In this document: positions 6,515-6,638 of the stretch, in pieces
Layout of the letters: each line of letters starts with the position of its first letter
Position numbering within the stretch: position 1 is the first letter of the stretch
Assembly: GCA_900313855.1 (NCBI GenBank)
Contig: OMSZ01000143.1
Location: 1 to 6,638 of the forward strand
Length of the DNA: 6,638 nucleotides
DNA from: an uncultured Eubacteriales bacterium
GTDB lineage: Bacteria > Bacillota > Clostridia > Lachnospirales > Lachnospiraceae
Reading direction: 5' to 3'
Program-made: the position numbers and the translations under genes
Notes under the pieces: model-generated
The model's database searches: none
Seen by the model: only the letters and a program-made list of their open reading frames with translations
Told to the model about the DNA's origin: nothing

Positions 6515-6638
6515 TACAGCTCTCCACGTAACTTCTCATAAACTAGCTTTCTTACCCCATTCGGCAGCACACAAACCACCGCATGTGGTACCGCCCCAAT
6601 AAGATATTCAGCCTCACTACTCCAACCACTTTTCTTCA
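6514..6638 (-). CDS. Family 2 glycosyltransferase, C-terminal 40 codons (starts outside window)
   Basis: The frame read from 6636 to the TAA at 6516-6514 encodes 40 residues: KKSGWSSEAE, then YLIGAVPHAVVCVLPN, then RK..Y..LRGEL. No catalytic motif is within view. The assignment rests on similarity to the tail of the glycosyltransferase at 5605-6430: 18 identical residues over 27 aligned from YL to LR, with the preceding W and E also shared. The two genes are therefore probably paralogues, tandem apart from the relic between them. The stop overlaps the relic ATG (TAATG), and GGAGAG for that ATG lies in its last codons. Confidence 0.75.
   Translation of the reverse strand, partial: KKSGWSSEAEYLIGAVPHAVVCVLPNGVRKLVYEKLRGEL
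6520..6525 (-). promoter_or_regulatory. Ribosome binding site of the relic gene
   Basis: On the minus strand GGAGAG sits 5 bases before the ATG at 6514, inside the last codons of the partial glycosyltransferase. Such a site before a 12-codon frame suggests a formerly longer gene began here. Confidence 0.45.

Overview
The window is part of a cell-surface polysaccharide (capsule or exopolysaccharide) gene cluster, with every gene on the minus strand, so transcription runs from high to low coordinates. Low G+C, strong AGGAG-type ribosome binding sites, tight gene spacing and an EpsG-type polymerase suggest a Bacillota genome, plausibly a gut Clostridia/Lachnospiraceae member. The taxon is inferred, not read from a marker gene.

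In transcription order: the C-terminal 40 codons of a family 2 glycosyltransferase that begins outside the window (right edge); an 85-base relic of a deleted gene (6430-6514); a second family 2 glycosyltransferase whose reading frame is broken near its 3' end (5605-6430); a family 4 glycosyltransferase (4505-5608); a family 11, alpha-1,2-fucosyltransferase-like enzyme (3606-4496); a third family 2 glycosyltransferase (2527-3549, start corrected); an EpsG/Wzy-like polymerase (1282-2496); a LicD-family phosphotransferase (450-1265); and the first 153 codons of a Wzx-like flippase running off the left edge. No non-coding stretch exceeds 100 bases, and I see no clear terminator or internal promoter.

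Together these look like a Wzx/Wzy-type pathway. Cytosolic glycosyltransferases extend a lipid-linked repeat unit, the GT11 enzyme probably adds alpha-1,2-fucose, LicD probably adds a phospho-substituent such as phosphocholine, Wzx flips the unit and the EpsG-like protein polymerises it. The initiating sugar-phosphate transferase, chain-length control genes and GDP-fucose synthesis genes are not in the window.

The most informative observations are signs of decay at the right end. One glycosyltransferase has a +1 frameshift at an A6 run, and its lost tail is recognisable because the upstream paralogue carries the same C-terminal motif. Between the two paralogues lies a tiny remnant that keeps the start signals and the stop junction of a gene but has lost its middle. 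The fucosyltransferase also holds an in-frame G7 run that could be a slippage site. I did not find a wholly new type of system; this is an accessory glycan locus under active rearrangement.
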